Shown here: positions 1 to 5,762 of the stretch, piece by piece
How the letters are laid out: the number at the start of each line of letters is the position of its first letter
Numbering within the stretch: position 1 is the stretch's first letter
Source of the DNA: Verrucomicrobia bacterium GWC2_42_7
Lineage (GTDB): Bacteria; Verrucomicrobiota; Verrucomicrobiia; Opitutales; GWC2-42-7-A
DNA: 5,766 nucleotides
Direction: 5' to 3'
Assembly (NCBI GenBank): GCA_001831055.1
Contig: MIDO01000041.1
Location: forward strand, 1-5,766
Notes under the pieces: generated by a model
Told to the model about the DNA's origin: nothing
What the model saw: only the letters and a program-made list of their open reading frames with translations
Database searches by the model: none
Position numbers and translations under genes: made by a program

Positions 1-26
1 ACCTTTCTTTCTTCAGAAAGAAGGGT
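1..26. terminator. Hairpin at the window edge, possible terminator
   Basis: Positions 1-11 pair with 16-26 around a four-base loop (ttca), giving 11 base pairs with one G:U. On the + strand the stem is followed only by a short T run (26-28) and then mixed sequence, so it would be a weak intrinsic terminator for a gene lying to the left of the window. The stem is an almost pure pyrimidine arm against a purine arm. The upstream gene is not visible, so the role is inferred. Confidence 0.4.
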
Positions 27-73
27 TTCCGTGTATCTATTCTCAATGCTATTAAATATAGAAAACAACAAAA

Positions 74-112
74 TCGATCCTAGCTCATTTTGAAAAAATG
101 AGTTAGGATCGA
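74..112. terminator. Strong 18-bp hairpin, likely terminator (either strand)
   Basis: Positions 74-91 pair with 95-112 around a three-base loop (92-94). All 18 pairs form, with one G:U (83/103). Read on the minus strand, the stem is followed by a T-rich stretch (complement of 61-73). On the + strand it is followed by a less uniform T-rich stretch (115-123). It could therefore terminate transcription arriving from either side. It is the longest near-perfect stem noticed in the window. An alternative is a transposon-like or processing hairpin, since stems this long are more than termination requires. Confidence 0.55.
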
Positions 113-115
113 AAT

Positions 116-180
116 CTCTTTTTCGGAAGGGGTCCGAGAAACTGCTTTTGGGTGACAAAAAGCAGTTTTTCCGAAGTTTT
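116..180 (+). repeat. Dispersed hairpin repeat, copy 1
   Basis: This is a roughly 65-base element that recurs, without gaps and in the same orientation, at 4136-4200. Over the 60 aligned columns 121-180 and 4141-4200, 50 are identical. The central stem pairs 136-149 with 158-171 (14 pairs, one G:U) around the loop gggtgaca (150-157). A second possible helix pairs 121-128 with 169-176 and would compete for the 3' arm, so the element may have two folds. T5 at 166-170 could act as a terminator tract if only the inner stem forms. It ends about 36 bases before the MATE start codon, so it may lie in that gene's leader. The family is unknown to me; a terminator, a REP-like palindromic repeat or a structured RNA are all possible. 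Confidence 0.7.
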
Positions 181-215
181 TCGATTTTAATGCGGTTGAT
201 CTGAGTATAGCGCTT

Positions 216-1571
216 ATGAATTCCTTAACTAAACATCCTGCTGGTAGTGTTCGTGAATTATGGACGGTTGCCTGGCCAATGATTTTATCTTCTGCTTCGG
301 GCTGTCTGATGCTATTTGGTGACCGGCTCGTATTGTCATTTTATTCGCAGGAGGCTTTTAATGCCAATGTGGGAGCAATGCCTTGGTACTGGGCTTTCAT
401 TTTTGCTTTTCAAAAAATCATTGGGATCGCACAAGTTTTTGTGGGGCAATTTAATGGAGAAAAGAATTTTCGTCAAATTGGATCCGTCGTGTGGCAAATG
501 ATTTGGCTGTCGCTCGCGTTGTGGATCTTCTTCATTCCGTTTGCTCCCTTGGGAACGCCCTATCTTTTGGCAAAGAATTTGGAAGTTTTGGGGGTTCCTT
601 ATCTCCAAATACTCTTTTTATTTTTGCCGATACAGTATGCGAGTTATGGTGCATTGGCCTCCTTTTTTACGGGATGCGGCAAGACAAAGGTCGTATTTTT
701 AGTGACGCTTTTTGCCAACGCGCTAAATATTCTTTTAGATATTTGGTTTGTATTTGGTGGCTGGTTTATCCCTTCGATGGGCATTCGTGGTGCCGCTTGG
801 GCTACAGGACTTTCTCAGGTTGCAAGCTTCTTGATTTTATTTTTATTATTTTATCGCAAATCTCATCACCAAAAATATGGCGTATTTTATAAAAAAATCG
901 ATCGCGCATTGCTCTTAAGATGCGTAAAAACAGGGCTCCCTAATGGGATTGGGGCTCTACTAAACTGCGTTGGATGGGCATGGCTTTTACAAGTCCTTGC
1001 GCTTCATGTAAGTATGGAAGAATTCACCGCTTTTGGCATTGCTTTTTCTGTTTATTCTGTGTGCTTTTTTATGATAGAAGGGGTAGGGATCAGCGTCGGG
1101 AGTGTGTGCGCAAACGCCATTGGATCGAAGCAATACTGGATTATTGGAAAAAACCTTCGTTCTGCCGCGATGTTACTCCTTTGCTTTAATTTAATTACGC
1201 TTTATACGATGGTTATTTCGCCTCAAACACTCATTCATCTTTTCCTGCCCGTAAACTCAAGCGGTGTCATCGCACAACTTGCCGGCAATATGTTGTTCTG
1301 GGCTTGGTTGATGTTTGTTGTCGAGGGCTTTTGGTTTTCCTTACAATCGATGCTCACGGCCGCTGGTGATACGAAATTTACAATGACAGTCAATGTGTCT
1401 ACTTTTTGGTTGGTTGCATGTCTCCCCGTCTATATCATCTTATGCTTTAATCCTCAACAGGGTGCGCTAAGATTATGGCAGGCAGTTGTCTGTGAGCAAG
1501 CTGTACGAGTCATTTTTATGTATTGGCGTTATCGGCAAAAAAAGTGGCAACGCATTCACCTTACAGCTTAA
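216..1571 (+). CDS. MATE family efflux transporter
   Basis: A 451-residue integral membrane protein of normal length for the MATE (multidrug and toxic compound extrusion) family, which exports cationic drugs or metabolites across the inner membrane using a Na+ or H+ gradient. Hydrophobic segments run through almost the whole chain, consistent with 12 helices in two homologous halves. The pseudo-repeat is visible: FFTGCGKTKVV (150-160) in the first half matches LTAAGDTKFTM (380-390) in the second, and GQFNGEKNFRQIG (77-89) matches NAIGSKQYWIIGK (300-312). NILLDIWFVFGG (171-182) is the typical segment after the first of these. The ATG at 216 is the first start after an in-frame stop at 153-155. 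No good Shine-Dalgarno precedes it, only a weak tgag about 10 bases upstream. The gene stands alone, with hairpins upstream and a convergent neighbour downstream. Substrate and coupling ion cannot be told from sequence alone. The style resembles chlamydial MATE proteins as I recall them. Confidence 0.93.
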   Translation: MNSLTKHPAGSVRELWTVAWPMILSSASGCLMLFGDRLVLSFYSQEAFNANVGAMPWYWAFIFAFQKIIGIAQVFVGQFNGEKNFRQIGSVVWQMIWLSLALWIFFIPFAPLGTPYLLAKNLEVLGVPYLQILFLFLPIQYASYGALASFFTGCGKTKVVFLVTLFANALNILLDIWFVFGGWFIPSMGIRGAAWATGLSQVASFLILFLLFYRKSHHQKYGVFYKKIDRALLLRCVKTGLPNGIGALLNCVGWAWLLQVLALHVSMEEFTAFGIAFSVYSVCFFMIEGVGISVGSVCANAIGSKQYWIIGKNLRSAAMLLLCFNLITLYTMVISPQTLIHLFLPVNSSGVIAQLAGNMLFWAWLMFVVEGFWFSLQSMLTAAGDTKFTMTVNVSTFWLVACLPVYIILCFNPQQGALRLWQAVVCEQAVRVIFMYWRYRQKKWQRIHLTA

Positions 1572-1590
1572 GGGTTTTTATAGTAAGCTC

Positions 1591-1623
1591 AATTAAAACG
1601 AAAGAGCCGCACAATGCAGCTTT
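1591..1623 (-). terminator. Probable intrinsic terminator of the DUF4328-like gene
   Basis: On the minus strand, immediately at the stop codon, positions 1623-1615 pair with 1611-1603 around a three-base loop (1612-1614). The nine-position stem has one A.C mismatch and one G:U. It is followed on that strand by the T-rich cgttttaatt (complement of 1591-1600). The stem is imperfect, so this is a moderate call. Position and T tract both fit termination of the minus-strand gene in this 51-base convergent gap. I saw no comparably good terminator for MATE on the + strand. Confidence 0.45.
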
Positions 1624-2228
1624 CAACGTTGTTCGTTCTCATTATATTGCGCTATGAAGAGGGTCTGTTTCCTGGAAATATTGCTAACTAATTTTATCGT
1701 AAAAAAAGTACAAGCGATAGTAAAAAAATCATTCAAGATCAGCAAAATTAATAATAAGAATGGAGGCAATTTTCTAAAGTTTTCAGCAAGGTCAAAAGCA
1801 TAGGCAAAACTCCCAAATATCCCTAGAATAATGAGTCCTAAACGCAAACCCCAAGCCCATTTAACTAAACGCAAATCTTCTTCTTCTTTAACTGCACGGC
1901 TAGAAGTGATCCAGATGCTTTTCAATACTTGGTAAGGTTTATAAAGATTGATGATAGGAATAGCACAATAAAAAATAGACCACCAGGGCGTCCATTTAAA
2001 AGACTCATCCATGGTGCGACAATTATGTACTATTCGATAAATCCAAATAGCAAAAGGAATTAAAAAAAACAAAGTTAGCCAAAAAATTAGGGTTATGATG
2101 TGAGCGTGCTCCTCTGTAAGAAATCCAACGGGATATTCTTGAAGTCCCATTAGCATAAATATCGTTGATACTACAGAAGTGATAATAATAAATTTTGATA
2201 GCAGACTTACTTTTTTTACTAATTCCAT
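1623..2228 (-). CDS. DUF4328-like small membrane protein
   Basis: A 201-residue predicted inner-membrane protein. Hydrophobic segments lie at about 10-30, 43-66, 82-96 (shorter, carrying the PIINLYKPY motif), 124-146 and 156-181. The stretch IWIYRIVHNCR (61-71), then WTPWWSIFYCAIPIINLYKPY (79-99), then a WxxS helix region and a charged linker before the next helix, fits the DUF4328 pattern as I know it: an aromatic-rich W-Y-R-N motif, then a proline/tryptophan-led helix ending in P-I-x-N-L-x-x-P-Y. The function of that family is not established. The ATG at 2226-2228 is the first in-frame start after an upstream stop, with no evident Shine-Dalgarno. It is transcribed divergently from the Sel1 gene across a short gap and convergently with MATE. 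The family call rests on motif memory; that it is a real membrane-protein gene is more certain than the family name. Confidence 0.75.
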   Translation of the reverse strand: MELVKKVSLLSKFIIITSVVSTIFMLMGLQEYPVGFLTEEHAHIITLIFWLTLFFLIPFAIWIYRIVHNCRTMDESFKWTPWWSIFYCAIPIINLYKPYQVLKSIWITSSRAVKEEEDLRLVKWAWGLRLGLIILGIFGSFAYAFDLAENFRKLPPFLLLILLILNDFFTIACTFFTIKLVSNISRKQTLFIAQYNENEQR

Positions 2229-2245
2229 ATGTTTGAGTTTTCAGC

Positions 2246-2274
2246 AAAGCTAAGTAAGTAAACTTAATTGTCAA
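2246..2274 (-). promoter_or_regulatory. Possible promoter for the DUF4328-like gene (-35 only)
   Basis: On the minus strand 2274-2269 reads TTGACA, a perfect sigma-70 type -35 box, about 40 bases before the ATG. No good -10 sits at 16-18 bases spacing (the hexamer there is AGCTTT), so the promoter is incomplete by consensus. The same bases read TTGTCA on the + strand (2268-2273), so they could also serve the divergent Sel1 gene. There too the downstream -10 match is poor. Treat as suggestive only. Confidence 0.25.
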
Positions 2275-2320
2275 TAAAACTGCAGTAATTCATTGACGTG
2301 AAAGGACCAATTGTTGATCT

Positions 2321-2340
2321 ATTTCATTGTACAATGAAAT
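2321..2340. promoter_or_regulatory. Perfect 20-bp palindrome over the Sel1 start codon
   Basis: Positions 2321-2330 (atttcattgt) are the exact reverse complement of 2331-2340 (acaatgaaat), with no spacer and no mismatch. The likely start codon ATG (2334-2336) lies in the right arm. As DNA it looks like a binding site for a dimeric regulator. As RNA it could fold into an 8-bp stem with a GUAC loop that hides the start codon. The half-site ttcattg also occurs 34 bases upstream (2289-2295), followed by tgaaa (2299-2303), forming a degenerate second copy. The dyad is seen directly; the regulatory role is inferred. Confidence 0.5.
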
Positions 2341-3923
2341 CAAAGCAGATCAAATTTTTAGTTGGGCTATTAATCGTGACTCTATTGGGCTTTAAATATT
2401 ATAAAATGTGGCCTTTGTTAGCAACAAAACATGCGTTTTTCCCTGTTTCTTTTGCAAGAGTAAATGAGAATCAAATAAACAGGGGAGTTTTGCTTTACGG
2501 AGAAGGCAAATACAGTGAGGCAAAGGCGATACTTGAGCCAGCGGCAAAAAAAGGAGACCCCATAGCACTTTTCTTCATGGGGGAAATGTTAATAAATGGA
2601 ACTGCGGGAGAGAAAGATGAGCAATTGGGGCGTTCTTATCAGGAAAGAGCTAGTCTGCTTATTAAAAAATTAGCCGATAAGGGTCTTCCTGATTCTCAAT
2701 TTTTGTATGCGACTATGCTCTACAGGGGAAAGGGAGTCCCGCAGGATCTTGATTTGGCAAGAAAGTACTTAAAAGAAGCCGTGGATGCAGGAATTATTGA
2801 AGCAAAGGCAAGTTATGGATGTATGCTTTATGAGGGAAAGGGAGTCCCGCAGGATCTTGATTTGGCAAGAAAATACCTAAAAGAAGCTGCGGATGCAGGG
2901 ATTCCTGCAGCAAAAGCAAGTTATGGATGTATGCTTTATGAGGGAAAAGGAGTCCCGCAGGATTTTGATTTGGCAAGAAAGTACCTAAAAGAAGCCGTGG
3001 ATGCAGGAGTTCCCGTGGCGAAAGCAAGTTATGGGGCTATGCTTTATGAGGGAAAAGGTGGCCTGCAGGATTTTAATTTGGCAAGGAAGTACCTAAAAGA
3101 AGCCGCGGATGCAGGAATTCCCGTGGCAAAGGTAAATTATGGATGTATGCTCCGGGATGGGGAAGGTGGCCCTCAGGATCTTCCTTTGGCAAGAAAATAC
3201 TTAAAAGAAGCTGCGGAATCAGGGATCCCTGAAGCAAAGGCAGTTTATGGATATATGCTTTATGAGGGAAAAGGTGGGCCTCAGGATTTGGGTTTGGCAA
3301 AAAAATACCTAAAGGAAGCGGCGGATGAAGGAATTCCCGTGGCAAAGGTAAATTATGGATGCATGCTCCGGGATGGGGAAGGTGGCCCTCAGGATTTGGG
3401 TTTGGCAAGAAAATACCTAAAAGAAGCTGCGGATGCAGGGATTCCTGAAGCAAAGGCAGCTTATGGATGTATGCTTTGGGATGAGGAGGGTAGCTCTCAG
3501 GATTTGGGTTTGGCAAGAAAATACCTAAAAGAAGCTGCGGAATCAGGGATTCCCATGGCAAAGGCAAATTATGGATGTATGCTTTATTTGGGGGAAGGTG
3601 GCCCTGAAGATTTTGACTTGGCAAGAAGATACCTAAAAGAAGCTGGGGAATCAGGGATTCTCGTTGCAAAAGCAATTTATGGATATATGCTCCGGGACGG
3701 AAAAGGTGGCCCTCAGGATTTGGGTTTGGCAAGAAAATACTTAAAAGAAGCTGCAGATGAAGGAAGTATTTCCGCTCAAAACGCTTATGCTACTATGCTT
3801 TTTGAGGGCCAGGGATCCAAGGGGGATAAAGACCAAGCAAAAATATATTGGCAAAAGGCTGCAGCCCAAGGAGATGAGGAGGCAAAGGAAGAACTTTCTC
3901 TGCATTATAACATAAGCAAATAA
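2334..3923 (+). CDS. Sel1-repeat protein with N-terminal membrane signal/anchor
   Basis: A 529-residue protein if started at the ATG at 2334. An in-frame GTG at 2298 would add 12 residues. The ATG is preferred because the protein then begins MKSKQIK followed by a hydrophobic run (FLVGLLIVTLLGF), a clean signal sequence or type II anchor without an obvious AxA cleavage site. Neither start has a Shine-Dalgarno sequence. Numbering from the GTG, residues 55-133 form an N-terminal region with degenerate TPR/Sel1-like helices (GEGKYSEAKAILEPAAKKG). Residues 134-529 then form eleven Sel1 repeats of exactly 36 residues each, with core pattern YGxMLxxGxGxxQDxxLARKYLKEAAxxGIPxAKA, and a 12-residue tail follows. 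Sel1 repeats stack as alpha-solenoids that scaffold protein-protein contacts. In intracellular bacteria such proteins are often exported and involved in host interaction or envelope processes. The specific partner is unknown. The last unit (494-529) is the most divergent, like a capping repeat. Confidence 0.92.
   Translation: MKSKQIKFLVGLLIVTLLGFKYYKMWPLLATKHAFFPVSFARVNENQINRGVLLYGEGKYSEAKAILEPAAKKGDPIALFFMGEMLINGTAGEKDEQLGRSYQERASLLIKKLADKGLPDSQFLYATMLYRGKGVPQDLDLARKYLKEAVDAGIIEAKASYGCMLYEGKGVPQDLDLARKYLKEAADAGIPAAKASYGCMLYEGKGVPQDFDLARKYLKEAVDAGVPVAKASYGAMLYEGKGGLQDFNLARKYLKEAADAGIPVAKVNYGCMLRDGEGGPQDLPLARKYLKEAAESGIPEAKAVYGYMLYEGKGGPQDLGLAKKYLKEAADEGIPVAKVNYGCMLRDGEGGPQDLGLARKYLKEAADAGIPEAKAAYGCMLWDEEGSSQDLGLARKYLKEAAESGIPMAKANYGCMLYLGEGGPEDFDLARRYLKEAGESGILVAKAIYGYMLRDGKGGPQDLGLARKYLKEAADEGSISAQNAYATMLFEGQGSKGDKDQAKIYWQKAAAQGDEEAKEELSLHYNISK
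2697..3884 (+). repeat. Tandem 108-bp repeat array (eleven Sel1 units)
   Basis: Eleven coding units of exactly 108 bases run without insertions or deletions, starting at 2697, 2805, 2913, 3021, 3129, 3237, 3345, 3453, 3561, 3669 and 3777. Units 1-10 are very similar at DNA level, for example ttggcaagaaartacytaaa in most units. Unit 11 is divergent. Units 2 and 3 are close copies, and units 5 and 7 share a nearly identical stretch around their first half. Such an array is prone to unit gain or loss by recombination or slippage, so copy number may vary among strains and may collapse in short-read assemblies. Confidence 0.9.
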
Positions 3924-3947
3924 TGTTGTTCCGGTCCTATTTCTTTT

Positions 3948-4003
3948 GCCGAAGATAAGACAAGAGATTTTTATGTATTTCTTCGGCGATATTCGTTTTT
4001 TTT
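3948..4003 (+). terminator. Possible terminator after the Sel1 gene
   Basis: Positions 3948-3955 (gccgaaga) pair perfectly with 3980-3987 (tcttcggc). Eight bases later an uninterrupted run of eight T residues follows (3996-4003). It begins 25 bases after the Sel1 stop codon. The 24-base loop and the gap before the T run make it atypical for an intrinsic terminator, but position and T tract fit. Confidence 0.4.
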
Positions 4004-4135
4004 GGAGAGCAAAACCTGGACACCTCTAAAAAAACCTATTTTCTGAGAAAAGAAGATATTTGTGGGGGATATTTTTGATGAACTACGTCTTGCATCATAA
4101 AACGCTCTTAAAGAACTTGTTGTGATGAATGTCTC

Positions 4136-4200
4136 CTCCTTTTCGGAAGGGGTTCGGGAAAACGCTTTTGGGTGACAAAAAGCGCTTTCCCCTCAGTTTT
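4136..4200 (+). repeat. Dispersed hairpin repeat, copy 2
   Basis: This is the second copy of the element at 116-180, in the same orientation. The stem pairs 4156/4157-4169 with 4178-4190/4191 around the same loop gggtgaca (4170-4177), with one A.C mismatch (4162/4185). The 20 bases gcttttgggtgacaaaaagc (4164-4183) are identical to copy 1. Compared with copy 1, 4163/4184 is C:G instead of T:A, 4157/4190 is G:C instead of A:T, and 4158/4189 is G:C instead of G:T, so pairing is kept while sequence changes. The outer helix possible in copy 1 is lost here. It sits 36 bases beyond the ABC-F stop codon and about 210 bases beyond the Sel1 stop. It could end transcription from either side, although neither flank has a strong T tract. 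Confidence 0.7.
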
Positions 4201-4235
4201 AAGCCTGCATGTTTTCGCAACTTGCCTCTTCTATC

Positions 4236-5762
4236 CTATACTAACGAAATTTTTCTATCGACATGGGTGTTTTGCAAAAAAACGTCGTCATGAGATACAA
4301 TGAGGAGAGCCCCGGTATAATTTTTCAAGGCGGACTCTAAAACCTGTATACTGCGGAGATCGAGGTTGTTTGTGGGTTCATCTAGAAGGAGAAGTGGAGA
4401 TGTTTGTTTTAGGAAACAACAGGAAAGTGCAAGTCGCAGTTTTTCTCCTCCGCTGAGTTCTTTTGCTTTTTTGAAAATATCTGTTCCAAAAAACAAAAAC
4501 AGGGCGAGTTTGTTTCTAATTTCTGTTTCTGCTAGTTCCGGATTGAGAATGAGGACATTTTCTAAGATAGTCTTTGCTTCATCTAAAAAGCTTAGCTTTT
4601 GGTCGATGTATGCGGTTTCTGAAAATTTTTGAATGGTGCCCGCTTGAGGTTCGAGTTTTCCTGCAATAAGGTCCAATAAGGTGGATTTTCCTGTACCATT
4701 CTTTCCTGCAATTGCAATGCGATCTGATCCAAAGACTGAAAGCGACAGGTTTTCGAAGATAGGAGTTTTTTCATCGTAGGAGAAAGAAATATTTTCTATA
4801 CGCAGTAAGCACTTGTTGGAGGAAAAGGAAGGTTCGTTGAGATTAAGGGCAAGAGTCCGTTTAACTTCTAGGTTCGAAAAGGCCATGGATTTCCTTTCTT
4901 GTACAGAGGAGAGTGCTTTTTGTGTATTTTTTGCAATACGACTTTGTGTGTTTTCGCTCCGGTTTTTCATGGCATTCCGTGTCATTTTGGGAATGCCTCC
5001 TTCCGCCCTGAGATCATGACCCCTTCTGTCGCTTTTATCTTTTTTATCAGAAACTTGTCGCATCTTTCGTTCCGTTTTCTTCAAGGTAGCTTTAGCGGAG
5101 AGAAATTCTTTTTCAGCTGCAAGAACTTCTTCCGCTTTTTTAGATTCATAAAAGGTAAAGTTTCCTCCATAAATTTTGAGGTGACATTGAGAAACCTCAA
5201 AAATGGCTTCAACCTGTTGCAGCAGTTCCCTATTATGAGAGGAAACAATCACTGTTTTTTCCCATTTTTTGAAAAAATCAAAAAAGATCTTTTGTCCCTC
5301 GCAATCAAGGTGGTTGGTTGGTTCATCAAGGACCAAGATATCGGGTTCATTCAAACAAATTTTTAATAGTGCGAAACGAGTACGCTCACCACCACTCAAG
5401 GAGCCGATCAAACGAGAAAAATCGATACGACTCAACTGCAAAATCGATAAGAAATACTCCAGATTTTTATAGAAAACGGGAGCATCTTCAGTCTGATTAT
5501 CGAGATCTAGATACTCTCCGAGGGATAGGTTGTCTAATAATTCTAGCTTTTGTGGCAGGTAGCCAAGCTTCCCATTGGCTTCGATACTTCCGCTGGTGGG
5601 AATTAATTGCTGAGCAATCAACTTTAAAAGGGTACTTTTTCCACAACCGTTATCGCCCACAAGGCCGATTTTCCCGGATATTTTCCCAGAGATATTGGAT
5701 AAGAGTACTTGTGGATGTTTGTAATAGAAAGAAATATTATTTAATACAATATGTGACATCAT
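4236..5762 (-). CDS. ABC-F family twin-ATPase protein (ribosome-associated type)
   Basis: A 508-residue soluble protein with two ABC ATPase domains and no membrane segments, the hallmark of ABC-F proteins. These bind the ribosomal E site to modulate translation or, in some branches, to dislodge antibiotics. Domain 1 has Walker A GDNGCGKST (36-44), Q-loop Q71, signature LSGGE (122-126), Walker B DILVLDEP (141-148, catalytic E147) and H-loop H176. Domain 2 has Walker A GKNGTGKST (353-361), Q388, LSGGE (436-440), LLLLDEP (457-463, E462) and H491. All key residues are intact. Between them a highly charged, helical linker (about 205-310) carries GGIPKM (255-260) and NRSENTQSR (267-275), matching the ABC-F linker that reaches toward P-site tRNA. 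There is no long C-terminal extension. At about 510 residues it is shorter than EttA, Uup or YheS and nearer in size to Msr, Lsa and Vga-type resistance factors, but size alone does not prove resistance. Two adjacent ATGs (5762 and 5759) could start it. Only four bases lie upstream, so a longer start beyond the window cannot be excluded. Confidence 0.92.
   Translation of the reverse strand: MMSHIVLNNISFYYKHPQVLLSNISGKISGKIGLVGDNGCGKSTLLKLIAQQLIPTSGSIEANGKLGYLPQKLELLDNLSLGEYLDLDNQTEDAPVFYKNLEYFLSILQLSRIDFSRLIGSLSGGERTRFALLKICLNEPDILVLDEPTNHLDCEGQKIFFDFFKKWEKTVIVSSHNRELLQQVEAIFEVSQCHLKIYGGNFTFYESKKAEEVLAAEKEFLSAKATLKKTERKMRQVSDKKDKSDRRGHDLRAEGGIPKMTRNAMKNRSENTQSRIAKNTQKALSSVQERKSMAFSNLEVKRTLALNLNEPSFSSNKCLLRIENISFSYDEKTPIFENLSLSVFGSDRIAIAGKNGTGKSTLLDLIAGKLEPQAGTIQKFSETAYIDQKLSFLDEAKTILENVLILNPELAETEIRNKLALFLFFGTDIFKKAKELSGGEKLRLALSCCFLKQTSPLLLLDEPTNNLDLRSIQVLESALKNYTGALLIVSHDDVFLQNTHVDRKISLV

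Larger units (their letters stand above)
3924..4235. other. 312-base convergent intergenic region
   Basis: This stretch lies between the Sel1 stop and the ABC-F stop. It holds a possible terminator (3948-4003), then about 130 bases with no confident feature, then the second hairpin repeat (4136-4200). Only tiny open frames are present. The best starts at ATG 4078 with a purine-rich tgtggggga upstream and runs 15 codons to TGA at 4123-4125. I do not call it a gene. The segment 4005-4035 (gagagcaaaacctggacacc and following) faintly resembles the ends of some IS3-family insertion sequences, but no second end or transposase is present. Confidence 0.5.

Noticed and set aside
190..204. A four-codon leader peptide (ATG CGG TTG ATC TGA) just before the MATE start
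   Set aside because: It has no ribosome binding site and no run of regulatory codons. It is too short to distinguish from chance.
491..892. A 133-codon frame inside the MATE gene, plus 316-501, 974-1189 and the minus-strand 336-608
   Set aside because: These overlap the well-supported MATE frame in other registers. Their hydrophobic look arises from the T-rich codons of the membrane protein.
1565..1589. Inverted repeat agctta/taagct around the MATE stop codon as a terminator
   Set aside because: The six-pair AT-rich stem has a 13-base loop and no T tract after it on the + strand, so it is not convincing.
3073..3732. A 219-codon open frame on the minus strand, plus a 77-codon one at 2794-3027, with repetitive LLLGIFLPNPNP-like peptides
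   Set aside because: These are antisense shadows of the Sel1 array. Because the unit length (108) is a multiple of three, any stop-free antisense frame in one unit repeats in all. There is no separate start signal, and the sense strand has a clear domain family.
2697..3884. Regular repeats suggesting a CRISPR array
   Set aside because: The 108-base units are contiguous, in frame and encode Sel1 repeats. There are no unique spacers between short repeats and no cas genes.
3923..3958. An 11-codon frame whose ATG overlaps the Sel1 stop (TAATG), suggesting translational coupling
   Set aside because: It runs into the putative terminator stem and encodes only MLFRSYFFCRR. Overlaps of this kind are expected by chance.
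4078..4125. A 15-codon open frame with a purine-rich upstream sequence (tgtggggga) at reasonable spacing
   Set aside because: It is too short to support without conservation or expression data, and the peptide MNYVLHHKTLLKNLL has no recognisable feature.
4899..5366. A 155-codon + strand open frame, with others at 4813-5019 and 5318-5764, opposite the ABC-F gene
   Set aside because: The minus-strand frame has complete Walker, signature and H-loop motifs in both domains. The + strand translations show no domain-like pattern.
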